The notes under the pieces were generated by a model that did not search any database, was not told the DNA's origin, and saw only the letters and a program-made list of their open reading frames with translations. Source: JANQTF01 sp036835375 (GTDB lineage Bacteria; Bacteroidota; Bacteroidia; J057). Taken from it: DNA of 64,000 nt. Shown piece after piece: positions 26,101-34,307 of the stretch (within the stretch, counting starts at the first letter, position 1; each line of letters opens with the position of its first letter). The position numbers and the translations under genes are program-made. The stretch is from positions 1-64,000 of the forward strand of contig DAITMB010000009.1 of assembly GCA_036835375.1 (NCBI GenBank), in the 5' to 3' direction.

Positions 26101-27486
26101 ACTGCCCTCGTGGCTTCGCTGGGATTTTTGCCCATGGCCATTTCTACGGGAGCTGGTGCTGAAGTGCAGCGTCCGCTGGCGACTGTTGTGATCGGAGGCC
26201 TTCTCACAGCAACCCTTCTCACGTTGGTGGTTCTACCAGTTTTATACAGCATTCCTGCCATCCGCTTCCGTCGGCGTAGTGCTACCAACGTTGCGGCTAT
26301 GATCGTGGCAATCTTCTTCCTCTTTCCTGGAGCCTTTGGGCAAGCCCCTCAGCAATCGCTTTCGGAGGAAGACGCGCTGATGCTCGCTCGCCAGCGCGCG
26401 CCAGCTGTGAGGATGGAGCAAGCAGGATTGGCTGTGATCGAATCTCGCAAAAAGGGCCTTTGGGATCCGGGTGAGACTCATATTACCTGGCAACAAGGCC
26501 AGATGAACACCGCGCGCTTCGATGCGATGCTGAGCATTGATCAGCCATTGGGACGGCCCTGGGCCCTGCCCGCGCAGCGACATGCCTGGAACAGCAGCCT
26601 CCAAACCGCAGAAGCCAGAATTTTGGAAGCGGGCAGATATGCCGAAGAACAAGTGGCATTGTGGTATGAAGAAAACTACTTTTGTCAACACACTGCCTCC
26701 CTGGCTGATAGCATGATCCTCCTTTATGATCGGTTGATCGACATACAGCAAGCACGAGCGGCAGCAGGCGAAGATCTCCCCTTCGAGCTGGGATTGGCTA
26801 CAACGGCCAGGGGCCAGTGGCGACTTCAACGACAAGAGGCCTTGGCGAGGGTTCGAGAGATTCAATTTTCTTTGACGCGATGGCTGGACTTAGACACACT
26901 TCCGGTGCTCCCCCCAGCGCCATCACAGCCGCGCCGCCTCTTGTATTCTCAGGCAGAACGCCTGCAAAGCTGGGAGCAGCACCCCACGGCTCGACGATTG
27001 TACCTCGAACGGGTAGAGCAGGAAGCCGCTGTACAAACCCAGCGCATGCAAGCCACACCTGCGCTACAAACGGGCTATTTCGGGCAGACGCTTGATGGCT
27101 TCAGAGGGTTTCAGGGGTTTCATCTGGGGATCAATATCCCGCTGTGGTGGCCAGCCCAATCTGCCAAAGTCCAGGTGCAGACCGCTCTGACCCATGAGCA
27201 ACTTTTGCAAAGCGACCTCGCCGCACAAGCTCACGAAGAGTTAGTGCGGCGCTACTGGGAGACCTACGAATACCGCCGCAGCGCGCTGGCATTTTATGAG
27301 GAGGAGGCGCTGAGTCAGGCGGAGCGCATCGCACAAGTGTCCGAGCAGCGCTATCGCAATGGCGAGATGAGTTTTCAGCAGGTGTTGTACTTCCTCACCC
27401 AGACCGCAAGCTGGAAAGAAGCCCAACTCCTCGCTCGCTATCAGCTTCATGTTTCCATCATTTCCCTCAGCTACTTGACCCAATGA
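23155..27486 (+). CDS. CzcA-type heavy-metal RND pump fused to its outer-membrane factor
   Basis: A 1443-residue protein. Residues 1-1045 are an HME-RND transporter: TM1 QNKFIIGLFVLSLITWGIWA, the PDITNNQVQVIT porter motif, and the TM4 charge relay DFGLIVDGAVILIE with Asp401, Asp407 and Glu414 (equivalents of CzcA D402, D408, E415), a pattern tied to divalent Zn/Co/Cd/Ni rather than Cu/Ag. Residues 1060-1443 are a TolC-like factor (helical repeats ending YRNGEMSFQQVLYFL). Between them, AAMIVAIFFLFPGAFGQAP resembles a signal peptide with a cleavage site. The ATG at 23155 fits the family start. It overlaps the adaptor gene by 4 nt. Confidence 0.9.
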   Translation: MLIDTLIRFSVQNKFIIGLFVLSLITWGIWALGRLPIDAVPDITNNQVQVITVSPTLAPQEVEQYITVPVELLLANLPGVEEIRSISKFGLSVITIVFREEVPTLDGRQLVNEQLSLANEQIPPGLGQPRMMPITTGLGEIYQYVLLVEPGYEDRYDAMALRSIQDWIVKRYLNGMEGVVEISSFGGFVRQIEVALRSDRLLALDVTIAEVETALRLDNQNVGSAYLEQEGRSFYLRAEGLLQSPEDIGAVLVSDRGGVPILVRDVAVVRDGFPPRYGAMTRNGEGETVGGITLMLKGANSDAVISTVRDKVDQLAEVLPEGVSLHAYLDRSELVKRTTSTVQQNLLEGGLIVIFVLVLLLGNIRAGLIVASVIPLSLLFAFGMMDLFGVSANLMSLGAVDFGLIVDGAVILIEATVHRLQIRFSGQRLDRASMDEAVIEATSKIRKSAAFGEIIILMVYLPLLSLEGVEGKMFVPMAQTVSFAIIGALILSLTYVPMMAALGLSRSPQQRVTGSERLVTWLHRCYEPLLHWALRRKVATLVLAGLALAGSLWVFSRLGGEFIPQLDEGDLAMQMSLPPGSSLSQSVSVATEVERLMLVNFPNEVKEIISKIGAAEVPTDPMGVEDADIMVLLHPTDQWQRAKGRPELVEMMERVLTPLEEKGTSFEFTQPIELRFNELLTGSKSDIAIKIFGDDLDTLAALGQQAVSIIKDIPGAADLRLSRTEGFPQLLIAYRRERLAALGLRVVEVNESIEAAYAGVTVGMILEKDRRIDLAIRLHPDDRQQVEGLENLRLRRPDGSSIPLREVADIRYEEGPMLIQRDNTRRQVSIGVNVRERDVEQLVEDIQRRLSEKLPLPDGYAYFYGGEFEQLQSARRRLSITVPLVLFLIFSLLFLTFHSINQALMIFSAIPLAAIGGILSLWLRGMPFSISAGVGFIALFGVAVLNGIVLIAYLNQLKEEGWEEVPARILEATKVRFRPVIMTALVASLGFLPMAISTGAGAEVQRPLATVVIGGLLTATLLTLVVLPVLYSIPAIRFRRRSATNVAAMIVAIFFLFPGAFGQAPQQSLSEEDALMLARQRAPAVRMEQAGLAVIESRKKGLWDPGETHITWQQGQMNTARFDAMLSIDQPLGRPWALPAQRHAWNSSLQTAEARILEAGRYAEEQVALWYEENYFCQHTASLADSMILLYDRLIDIQQARAAAGEDLPFELGLATTARGQWRLQRQEALARVREIQFSLTRWLDLDTLPVLPPAPSQPRRLLYSQAERLQSWEQHPTARRLYLERVEQEAAVQTQRMQATPALQTGYFGQTLDGFRGFQGFHLGINIPLWWPAQSAKVQVQTALTHEQLLQSDLAAQAHEELVRRYWETYEYRRSALAFYEEEALSQAERIAQVSEQRYRNGEMSFQQVLYFLTQTASWKEAQLLARYQLHVSIISLSYLTQ

Positions 27487-28601
27487 TTTCTTACCGCATA
27501 TCCCCCCGCTTGATGGTGTTGCTTACTTTGGCCGGGATCTCTTGCTCTTCGCCTTCAGAAGCCGATTACCATGACCACAACCATGATTCCCTTCACGATC
27601 GCGGTTCCTCTGTTGATTCCCTTCACATAGCAGCCACAACACACCCCGTGGCGGTGCTCGACGCGCATCCAGTCCTGTGTCAAGGCTATGTGGACGCGCC
27701 GCCCCAGGCTCGGATCTCGATTCGGGTGCCGATAGCGGGTTTCGTGAAGCAAATCCTTCCCTTGCCAGGTGAGCTGGTAAAAAAGGGTGCTTTGCTAGCA
27801 GAACTCACTCACCCGGACTATCTGCATTTGCAAGAAGCCTACTTGGTGACCAAGGCAGAATACAGCTATCAAGAACAGGCACTGATACGCCAAGAAAGTC
27901 TGCGCGGTGAAGAGGCCACGACCCTACGTGAGTGGTCGCGCGCTTCGGCAGATTTTGAGATCAGCAAAGCGAACTTGGCTTCGCTCGCAGCAAAACTAGC
28001 CATGCTGGGTATTCATCCCGAGACGCTGCGGGCAGAAAATCTCTCTTCCAGCATTCGCATTTATAGCCCCCGAACGGCCTATGTCACTTCTGTGCAAGTA
28101 TCGCTGGGAGAACTCGCCGGGCCAGCGCAAGAGATTTGCCAACTGGTGGTGCTGGAGCACATGCACTTTGAAGCCGTGATTTTTGAGCAGGATCGGCACC
28201 GGGTGAGAGTCGGTCAAAAGGTGCAATTTCAAGTGGCGGGGTCCGACCGGGAGTACGAGGGTAAGGTCCTCCTCCTCGGGATGCAAGTGGAAAGCAATGA
28301 TCGCGGGGTGCGGGTTCATGTAGAACCATCAAGCGAAGAAGGACTCATTCCCGGTGCTTTTGTCAAAGCGACCATCCTTACCGAGCCCGACGCTGCATGG
28401 CTCATTCCTTCGGAATCTATTCATGCTAGCCCTTCGGGACCTGTGGTGCATGTGTCACTGGGAGAAGATCATGTGGTGGTGCCGCTCGTAGGGGGACGAA
28501 AAACCGCTCAGGGATTGCTGCTGACGACCTTGCCTGCGTCGCTTTCGGCTGATTCGGAGCTGATTATCAAAGAAGTGGCCGCTGAAGATCATTCACATTA
28601 A
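27483..28601 (+). CDS. RND periplasmic adaptor (HlyD/CusB type), His-rich lipoprotein
   Basis: The 372-residue adaptor links the pump to the outer-membrane factor. The lipobox LAGISC places a lipidated Cys at about residue 21; DYHDHNHDSLHD right after it is a likely metal-binding stretch. The barrel-sandwich (lipoyl-like) half begins ISIRVPIAGFVKQILPLPGE at about residue 75, with the hairpin coiled-coil at about 115-175 and the beta-barrel from about 190. The C-terminus HSH adds histidines. Its ATG overlaps the pump's stop (ATGA), so translation is coupled. It follows the pump instead of preceding it. Confidence 0.88.
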   Translation: MISYRISPRLMVLLTLAGISCSSPSEADYHDHNHDSLHDRGSSVDSLHIAATTHPVAVLDAHPVLCQGYVDAPPQARISIRVPIAGFVKQILPLPGELVKKGALLAELTHPDYLHLQEAYLVTKAEYSYQEQALIRQESLRGEEATTLREWSRASADFEISKANLASLAAKLAMLGIHPETLRAENLSSSIRIYSPRTAYVTSVQVSLGELAGPAQEICQLVVLEHMHFEAVIFEQDRHRVRVGQKVQFQVAGSDREYEGKVLLLGMQVESNDRGVRVHVEPSSEEGLIPGAFVKATILTEPDAAWLIPSESIHASPSGPVVHVSLGEDHVVVPLVGGRKTAQGLLLTTLPASLSADSELIIKEVAAEDHSH

Positions 28602-28800
28602 GATCCCAAATTGCCTTGTAGAAGCTGAGGACTTGTGACAAGGCCTTGTGGCGAGTTTGTGAGAAAATGGGGGCATTTTCAGAAAAAAAATGAAATTTGG
28701 TAGTGTTATTCCTTTCCCGTTTTTTTTCGTTCCCGTTTTCTGAAACACCAGTTGTTTCTCTCCTATTCACCCCTCATCGGCCTTCCAATCCCTTTTTTAT

Positions 28801-29538
28801 ATGAGAATCGATCATGACCATCGCGAAGGCGTCATTCACGGCTACATTCCTTTTCAAGAATATTTGGGCGAATTTGTATATGGCGGACTCGACGGTGCTG
28901 TCACGACGTTTGCTGTAGTCGCGGGCGCTGCGGGTGCCAATCTGCCGATCGAGGTAATTTTGATTTTGGGTTTTGCCAACCTCCTCGCCGATGGGTTCTC
29001 GATGAGCGTAGGTGCCTACCTCTCCACCAAGTCCGAGCGTGACAATTATGCCAAGCATCGCCGCATTGAGGAGCAGGAAGTAGAAGAAATCCCAGAGATC
29101 GAGCGGGAAGAGGTTCGAGACATTTATCGCGCCAAGGGATTCGAAGGAGAGCTGCTAGAGCAGGTCGTCGCCGTGATCACCGCTGACAAGGATCGCTGGG
29201 TGGACACCATGATGAAGGAAGAGCTGGAGATGATCCCGGAACAAAAATCGCCTTTCAAAATCGGGGCGATGACCTTCATATCCTTCGTTGTCGTGGGCCT
29301 CATCCCGTTGATTTCCTATCTTTTCCGGCCCAGTGAGACAAATGGAGAGATGGAGTCCATGTTTTTGATTTCTTGCCTGATGACGTCGATCGCGTTTGTG
29401 GTGATCGGTTGGCTCAAAGCCTTTGTCACGCAGACCTCCCGCTGGCGGGCCATTTTGGAAACGTTGCTGCTGGGAGCCTCTGCCGCGGCGCTGGCATATC
29501 TGGTAGGAGGAATCCTGGAAAAGTGGATCTCGGGTTGA
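28801..29538 (+). CDS. VIT1/CCC1-family iron/manganese transporter
   Basis: The 245-residue protein has five TM helices. TM1 carries YGGLDGAVTTFAVVAGAAGA (conserved GLxDGxxTTFAxVAG), and TM2 LGFANLLADGFSMSVGAYLS matches the family. The cytoplasmic insert at about 75-135 is Glu-rich (EEQEVEEIPEIEREEVRDIY), the metal-binding domain of VIT proteins. TM3-5 form the C-terminal half. These proteins move Fe2+ or Mn2+ out of the cytoplasm. It sits 200 bp beyond the RND adaptor on the same strand, extending the metal-homeostasis cluster, but has its own leader and is probably separately expressed. It converges with the histidine kinase with only 2 bp between stops. Confidence 0.88.
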   Translation: MRIDHDHREGVIHGYIPFQEYLGEFVYGGLDGAVTTFAVVAGAAGANLPIEVILILGFANLLADGFSMSVGAYLSTKSERDNYAKHRRIEEQEVEEIPEIEREEVRDIYRAKGFEGELLEQVVAVITADKDRWVDTMMKEELEMIPEQKSPFKIGAMTFISFVVVGLIPLISYLFRPSETNGEMESMFLISCLMTSIAFVVIGWLKAFVTQTSRWRAILETLLLGASAAALAYLVGGILEKWISG

Positions 29539-29540
29539 GG

Positions 29541-30710
29541 CTAAGAGGACATTTTCTCAGGCATTTCGAGGACGAGGGCGGTAGGAATATGGACAGAAAA
29601 TACAGCTCCTTCCCCCAAAACGCCGCTGGCGGAGAGATCCATGCCCATGCGGTTGGCGAGGCGAGAAGCAATTGCGAGTCCCATCCCCGCACCCTGAACG
29701 GGAAATTCCTGGCGCTCGTGGACCAAGGAAAATAACTCATAAAGTTTGCTTGCCCGGGCGGGTTCGAAGCCGATCCCATTGTCTGAAAGGCTGATTCGCA
29801 GGCCTTTGACTTCTTGTTCCAGACTCACGCGCAAGTGCGGCGCGCGAGTGGGCGGGACGTGCCGAAGCGCATTGGCCAAAAATTGTTCAAAAATATTGAT
29901 CAAAGCGGCAAAATCGCCTCGGATCACCGGCAAAGGATCCCGCTCCAGCACGGCTGACCGACTGTCGAGCTCCAGTTGAAAGCTGCCAAGCACCATGTCG
30001 ATGACTTGCTCCAGATCGGTCGGAGCCAGGTTGAGTTCCTCTAGTTCCTTTCTGGTAAAGGCAGCCAACGCCTCGAAGCGCAAAAATAGCTCCTGCGAGG
30101 AGTCCAAGATCGGCGCAATCATCGCGTGCAGACCTGAATCGGCAAATTTGTCCTTGTCCTTCAGGTATTGGCAAAATTGGATCATGTGGCGGATGGGTGC
30201 CCGCATATCGTGAGAGATCGCCCTCCCCAGCTCCTTGAGCACTGACTCGTATTCGAGTACTTTGGCTCGATCTTCCCCCAGCTCTTTGGGTTTGCCGCGC
30301 AGCAGCCAGTGATTTTCTAACGGAATAAATTCAATCCAATCGATCTCGTCCTCCGCATCTGGAATTCGCACAGACACCGAAGAAGCCTTTGCCAGTTGGG
30401 ACTCACTTGAAAGGTGCTCCATAATATTGGAGGCGTAAGTTTCTCCCCACCACATCCGCAGGGACATCCCGGGCCTGAATCGTTCGGGCCGCTTGAGCAG
30501 ATGGCGAAGCGCGGGATTGATGTCTGTCACCGCACCGGTCTCAGTGAGAAGCAGCGCACTCAGCGTAGAAGATTCCCACAAAAAGGGAAACTGCTCGAGT
30601 ATCAAGGCAGGGATGGGCAGGTTTCCTTTTGGTAGAGAAGCATTCATAAGAGTCACTTGGGTCACTAGCGGAAGATCGGGGCTAGTGCCAATCGGAAAGA
30701 TCTTGCTCAA
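29541..30710 (-). CDS. PAS-containing sensor histidine kinase (soluble)
   Basis: The 389-residue protein lacks TM segments. A PAS-like region is at about residues 45-140 (LLLTETGAVTDINPALRHLL). HisKA is at about 160-230 with the phosphoacceptor His in LGRAISHDMRAPIRHMIQFC. HATPase_c is at about 265-380 with N-box ALINIFEQFLANALRHVPPT, G1 LSDNGIGFE and G2 GAGMGLAIASRLA. The layout (SHDMRAPxR, then a short CA domain) is like phytochrome-type kinases. A near -7 box TATCCTTG lies about 11 nt before Met 30710; Met 30644 is an alternative. No response regulator is adjacent. Confidence 0.85.
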   Translation of the reverse strand: MSKIFPIGTSPDLPLVTQVTLMNASLPKGNLPIPALILEQFPFLWESSTLSALLLTETGAVTDINPALRHLLKRPERFRPGMSLRMWWGETYASNIMEHLSSESQLAKASSVSVRIPDAEDEIDWIEFIPLENHWLLRGKPKELGEDRAKVLEYESVLKELGRAISHDMRAPIRHMIQFCQYLKDKDKFADSGLHAMIAPILDSSQELFLRFEALAAFTRKELEELNLAPTDLEQVIDMVLGSFQLELDSRSAVLERDPLPVIRGDFAALINIFEQFLANALRHVPPTRAPHLRVSLEQEVKGLRISLSDNGIGFEPARASKLYELFSLVHERQEFPVQGAGMGLAIASRLANRMGMDLSASGVLGEGAVFSVHIPTALVLEMPEKMSS

Positions 30711-30761
30711 TGTCGAATCTACAAGGATAACATTCGACCCAAAGTAACATCTATTCGTGGG

Positions 30762-31148
30762 CTATTTATCGCTAAAGTCCTCATCTGCCAGATCGTAGGG
30801 CACGAAAATGAACTGCGCGAATTCTGGCGTCAGCACGAAAATGCACGCACGCTTTTCGGGATCTTCGTAGGCCTTTTGAAAAGCCATGATCCGATCTTTT
30901 CGCACAATTTCCTTCTGAATAAATTCCTCTAAAATCGACGCATGGAAGGTCCAGTTGAGGGTAGAGCTATCTGGATCGAAGATGGGCTTACCGATTTCGT
31001 GATGCTGATGTGCAGCGACAAACACAGGAAAAGATGAAATACCTTCGTCGATGACCTTGGCTGCAATCTCTTTCAACTGCTCTCCGATGCGGTCCACATC
31101 ATTTCGGATGGATTCGAGAATGAGATTTTGCTCCTGTTCTGTGATCAT
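30762..31148 (-). CDS. Conserved hypothetical cytoplasmic protein
   Basis: The 128-residue product has no signal peptide or TM. An N-terminal helix (LESIRNDVDRIGEQLKEIAA) precedes a mixed alpha/beta core with SSFPVFVAAHQHHEIGKPIF and ACIFVLTPEFAQFIFVPYDL. The string of His residues (HQHHEIG) is notable. I do not recognise a named family. It is encoded 51 bp upstream of the histidine kinase on the same strand and may be cotranscribed with it. Confidence 0.6.
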   Translation of the reverse strand: MITEQEQNLILESIRNDVDRIGEQLKEIAAKVIDEGISSFPVFVAAHQHHEIGKPIFDPDSSTLNWTFHASILEEFIQKEIVRKDRIMAFQKAYEDPEKRACIFVLTPEFAQFIFVPYDLADEDFSDK

Positions 31149-31275
31149 ATCTTCCTGCTTTGTTACAAAGGTAGAAGTTGGGGCGAAAAATCTAATGCGA
31201 AGATGTCAACGCCCCTCCTTCTTTCCGGGGCTTCACGCCTGATATTACCCGTTAACGGATCAATTCTATCTCCCG

Positions 31276-32730
31276 CTAGGCCCGGCTCAGTGGCATGGTG
31301 AGGCAATGAGGGCCTCCGTTGTCTGTGCGGATCTCATTGGAAGACATGAGCGCCAAATGAGCATCTGGAGAAAGGGCACGCATCTGGTGGCGAAGGGCTT
31401 CGACTGTGCGGGCATTTCGGTGGTAGGCGATGACGCGAAAAGGCTTGACGGCGAACACGTTGCCAGCCATATTGTGCTGATCAAAGAGGGCTACCTTGAG
31501 GTGCTCGTAGGGGGTGATGTAGTTTTCCATCGGCCCGCCGATCCAAGTCACGTTGTTCAAGTCAAGGAGGCCATCCTCGATGAGTTGGTCAAGAAAGTAC
31601 CGCGCTGGTTGTGGCAAGCGCTTTACTTGCCCCGATTGCTGAATATAGTCCCGGTCATATACCTCTACTTTGCCAGCATGACCAAACATCTCCCTGCTGG
31701 GAATATTAGAAAGGTCGGTTTGATTGCCGCCCATGCTTTTGCGGAGATAGCCCACAAAACGCTGAAGCACTTGCGTGGCGCTTTCCTCCACTCCGGGATC
31801 TGGATACCCGAAGATGTATGGCATCACAATCGCAGATTTTGGTCCTACCATGTTGAAGACCGTGTCCAAGTGAATAAAACCCCGAAGATCAGGCACATTT
31901 ACCATGTAGATCCGCCGCAGTTTTTTCGTTTTGTCACCTTCAAAGAGCTTTTGTACCAGCAACTCAAATGCTGGTCGAGTGGTGCGATTGGAATAGAGAA
32001 AATCGTGCTTTCCTACCCCAATGGCAATGGCTTCTTCGCTGAGAACGATCACATTGCCACCCTCCATCAGCAGGGGTGTGTCCAGGCCGCTCCACGTATC
32101 GTCTTCTTGCAACTGTCGCTGAAACTCTACCATGTCGAAAAAGATGGTGTCTTGGTCAAACATGGGGTGATATTTGAAAATCGAGCGCACGAGCGTAGGC
32201 TCCGGTAGGCGCCGGGGCGAAGCCATGGAGCAGATCATGACACCACATGGTGTGGTCGCAGCGGAGTCCCGCACCCACATCATCTCTCGCTTGGGAGGGA
32301 TAATGATGCTGGGCAGTTGTCCATTGTTGAGCCGAAGCTTTCGTGGATAACCACAAATCAAGTCCTTGACGATTCGCCGACTCTCGTATTCTTCCAGCTT
32401 GAACCCTCGCGCCTGAAGGTGGTCGATGTAGGTTTCGGCAGCGCCGTGCAATGTGTCTTTAAGAATTTGGAATCGCCGCCGACCATCGGCCCGCTCAAAT
32501 ATTTCTTCCAGCAGCGTGCTCACTTCCAGCACATTTTGCGCTCCGATCTCTGCGGAAATAAAGGATTTGAGGTCTTCGTGGTCGCGCTGCAATTCACTGT
32601 ACACTCTTGGCATCGGTCCCATGAGGTGATGGTCGCCCTCCCAGGGAATGAGTTGATCGTGCTCGGGACCGGGTGTGTGGACAAGCACAGATTGAAGAGG
32701 AGAATACTCAGAACTAATGTAGGGTTTCAT
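31276..32730 (-). CDS. arcA: Arginine deiminase
   Basis: A 484-residue enzyme of the guanidine-modifying (pentein) superfamily, converting arginine to citrulline plus ammonia. Active-site segments: the Asp region KREMMWVRDSAATTPCG, substrate loop PLLMEGGNVIVL, catalytic His in RGFIHLDTVFNMVG, and the nucleophile Cys476 in GGPHCLTMPLSRA at the C-terminus. It is longer than typical ArcA (about 410) because of an insert near residues 100-150. The neighbouring upstream gene encodes a related CtlX-type hydrolase, 211 bp away on the same strand. Agmatine deiminase is less likely because the C-terminal GGxHCxTxP(L/M)xR form is the arginine deiminase type. Confidence 0.85.
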   Translation of the reverse strand: MKPYISSEYSPLQSVLVHTPGPEHDQLIPWEGDHHLMGPMPRVYSELQRDHEDLKSFISAEIGAQNVLEVSTLLEEIFERADGRRRFQILKDTLHGAAETYIDHLQARGFKLEEYESRRIVKDLICGYPRKLRLNNGQLPSIIIPPKREMMWVRDSAATTPCGVMICSMASPRRLPEPTLVRSIFKYHPMFDQDTIFFDMVEFQRQLQEDDTWSGLDTPLLMEGGNVIVLSEEAIAIGVGKHDFLYSNRTTRPAFELLVQKLFEGDKTKKLRRIYMVNVPDLRGFIHLDTVFNMVGPKSAIVMPYIFGYPDPGVEESATQVLQRFVGYLRKSMGGNQTDLSNIPSREMFGHAGKVEVYDRDYIQQSGQVKRLPQPARYFLDQLIEDGLLDLNNVTWIGGPMENYITPYEHLKVALFDQHNMAGNVFAVKPFRVIAYHRNARTVEALRHQMRALSPDAHLALMSSNEIRTDNGGPHCLTMPLSRA

Positions 32731-32941
32731 ACGAGTAGAAGTGGGCGATCAAGGAGGAGGTGAGGGGAGTTGCGGGCATTGTCTCGATCTGCGAGCCAAA
32801 TTCGGAAAAGGCGGGTGCACGTTTTTTTTCGATTTTGTGCCCCTATATGAGAAAAAAGATGAATTCGCACAGCGAATCTTGGAGCTAAAGGCTGGAATTC
32901 CAAATAGATTTTTAGGAAATGCCCGCGCCGAAAATTTATTC

Positions 32942-33934
32942 TCAAGACCCAAATTCTAATCCCCCTTTGAGATCGTTTGCAGGATGAAATAATTCGGCCA
33001 TCATGCAGCGCACCGATCCGCCGCCACAGACCTCAATCACGTCGAGCGCCACCACAATCAACCCCCCGTGCCGCATCAATGCCGCCACCTGATCTTCTCG
33101 CAGGGAATCGTAGGCTCGCTGAGACATCACCGTGAAGGGGGATAACGCTTGATTATACACCTGGAGCATGTTTCCTGCAAAAGCGTGTACCTGGGAATAA
33201 GTGATCGGGATGATCTCGTGTCCCGTCTCGATGAGGCGCTGCGAAATCCGCACCCGATCGGCTTCTTCGGGGATGCATTCCAGGCAAATCACGGCAAAAG
33301 TAGCCCCAAGTGCCATCATCACATTGGTGTGATAAATGTCTGTACCAGCCTCATCCACAGCGCGAAAGGCCTGGCACTCGACCTCGCTTTTTTTGCAAAA
33401 ATCTTCCAAAAGCTGGAGATCGGTCCTGGGCGACACGTTGGCGTAAGCGATCTGGTTCACCCGGTCAAGGACCATGCTGCCCGTTCCTTCCAAATAGCGC
33501 CCCTCCAGTTCTGCCGGAGACAAGTCGTAGATCACCACCTGGGGATAGAGGCTGGCGATCCAGTCCACGATGTCTTTGCGCCGTTCGAGCCGGCGGTTAG
33601 GGGCGTGCATGGGATAAAGGAAAATTTTGCCTTGCTGATGGGTCGATACCCAGTTGTTGGGAAACACGGCATCTGGGGTGTCTGAGGTAGGAAGATCTTC
33701 AAACACGGTGACCGTGATGCCCTGCGCCCGAAGTCGGCTCACCATTTCGTCAAACTCTTCCCTCGCCAGCTCGCTGATAGATGATGGGCTGTGGGACTTG
33801 TCCCGGATCATGAAGGCATTGCTGAGCGCGGTCTGCTCGTTGAAGCGAAAAGCAGCCGGACGCACCATGAGGATGTGGGAAGTCGCTTGATGAAGCAGGA
33901 GCTGAGGGCTCACATAGGATGGATTTGTTTCCAT
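32942..33934 (-). CDS. ctlX: CtlX-type citrulline/amidino hydrolase (pentein fold)
   Basis: A 330-residue protein from Met 33934; the 35-residue extension from 34039 is Ser/Thr-rich and non-homologous. Landmarks: HILMVRPAAFRFNEQTALSN, PDAVFPNNWVSTHQQGKIFL, LEGTGSMVLDRVNQIAYANV, the His in AGTDIYHTNVMMALG, and the nucleophile Cys in EVCGGGSVRCMMAELFHP. This matches the family called citrulline utilization hydrolase CtlX, or arginine deiminase-related. It would act on the citrulline made by the adjacent deiminase, giving an arginine-degrading route. The pairing is the best evidence for function. Confidence 0.8.
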   Translation of the reverse strand: METNPSYVSPQLLLHQATSHILMVRPAAFRFNEQTALSNAFMIRDKSHSPSSISELAREEFDEMVSRLRAQGITVTVFEDLPTSDTPDAVFPNNWVSTHQQGKIFLYPMHAPNRRLERRKDIVDWIASLYPQVVIYDLSPAELEGRYLEGTGSMVLDRVNQIAYANVSPRTDLQLLEDFCKKSEVECQAFRAVDEAGTDIYHTNVMMALGATFAVICLECIPEEADRVRISQRLIETGHEIIPITYSQVHAFAGNMLQVYNQALSPFTVMSQRAYDSLREDQVAALMRHGGLIVVALDVIEVCGGGSVRCMMAELFHPANDLKGGLEFGS

Positions 33935-34307
33935 GAATGAATACAGGCAAGTAGAAGAAGATAGAAAAGTCTCAAGTGTAGTAGAGAAATGCGAATTTTC
34001 AAGAAGCGTTGACAGACATGACGAATAGGTCCCAGACAAGGCAAAGAGTTCAGTCTTACTCTTTCCATCTTAATTCTTGGTCCAATTCACTGCTAGAAAG
34101 GCTTGCCATTGCTTTTCATGCCTCATCGAGTTCCAAGTGGGTGGAGGAGAATTTTTACCCCCTGATTTGATCCTGCATGTTAGTAAATTGTCCACAGATT
34201 TCTGCTTGGATCTTGTGGCAGTACAAGATTTGTCCCGCAAAAAATCCCGCCTGATTGAACCCCTTTGGTGATCGGGGGTAATCTGGTTTTGAGACGAAAA
34301 TATTCGG
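33935..34307. other. Divergent non-coding interval (373 bp) before the sigma factor
   Basis: It contains the upstream regions of ctlX (minus) and the ECF sigma gene (plus). A short hairpin (ACCCC with GGGGT) lies at about 34259-34276. I see no clear -7 box for either gene and no RNA gene. Confidence 0.4.

Noticed and set aside
31306..32208. 300-residue ORF opposite arginine deiminase
   Set aside because: Antisense shadow of a gene with an intact catalytic site.
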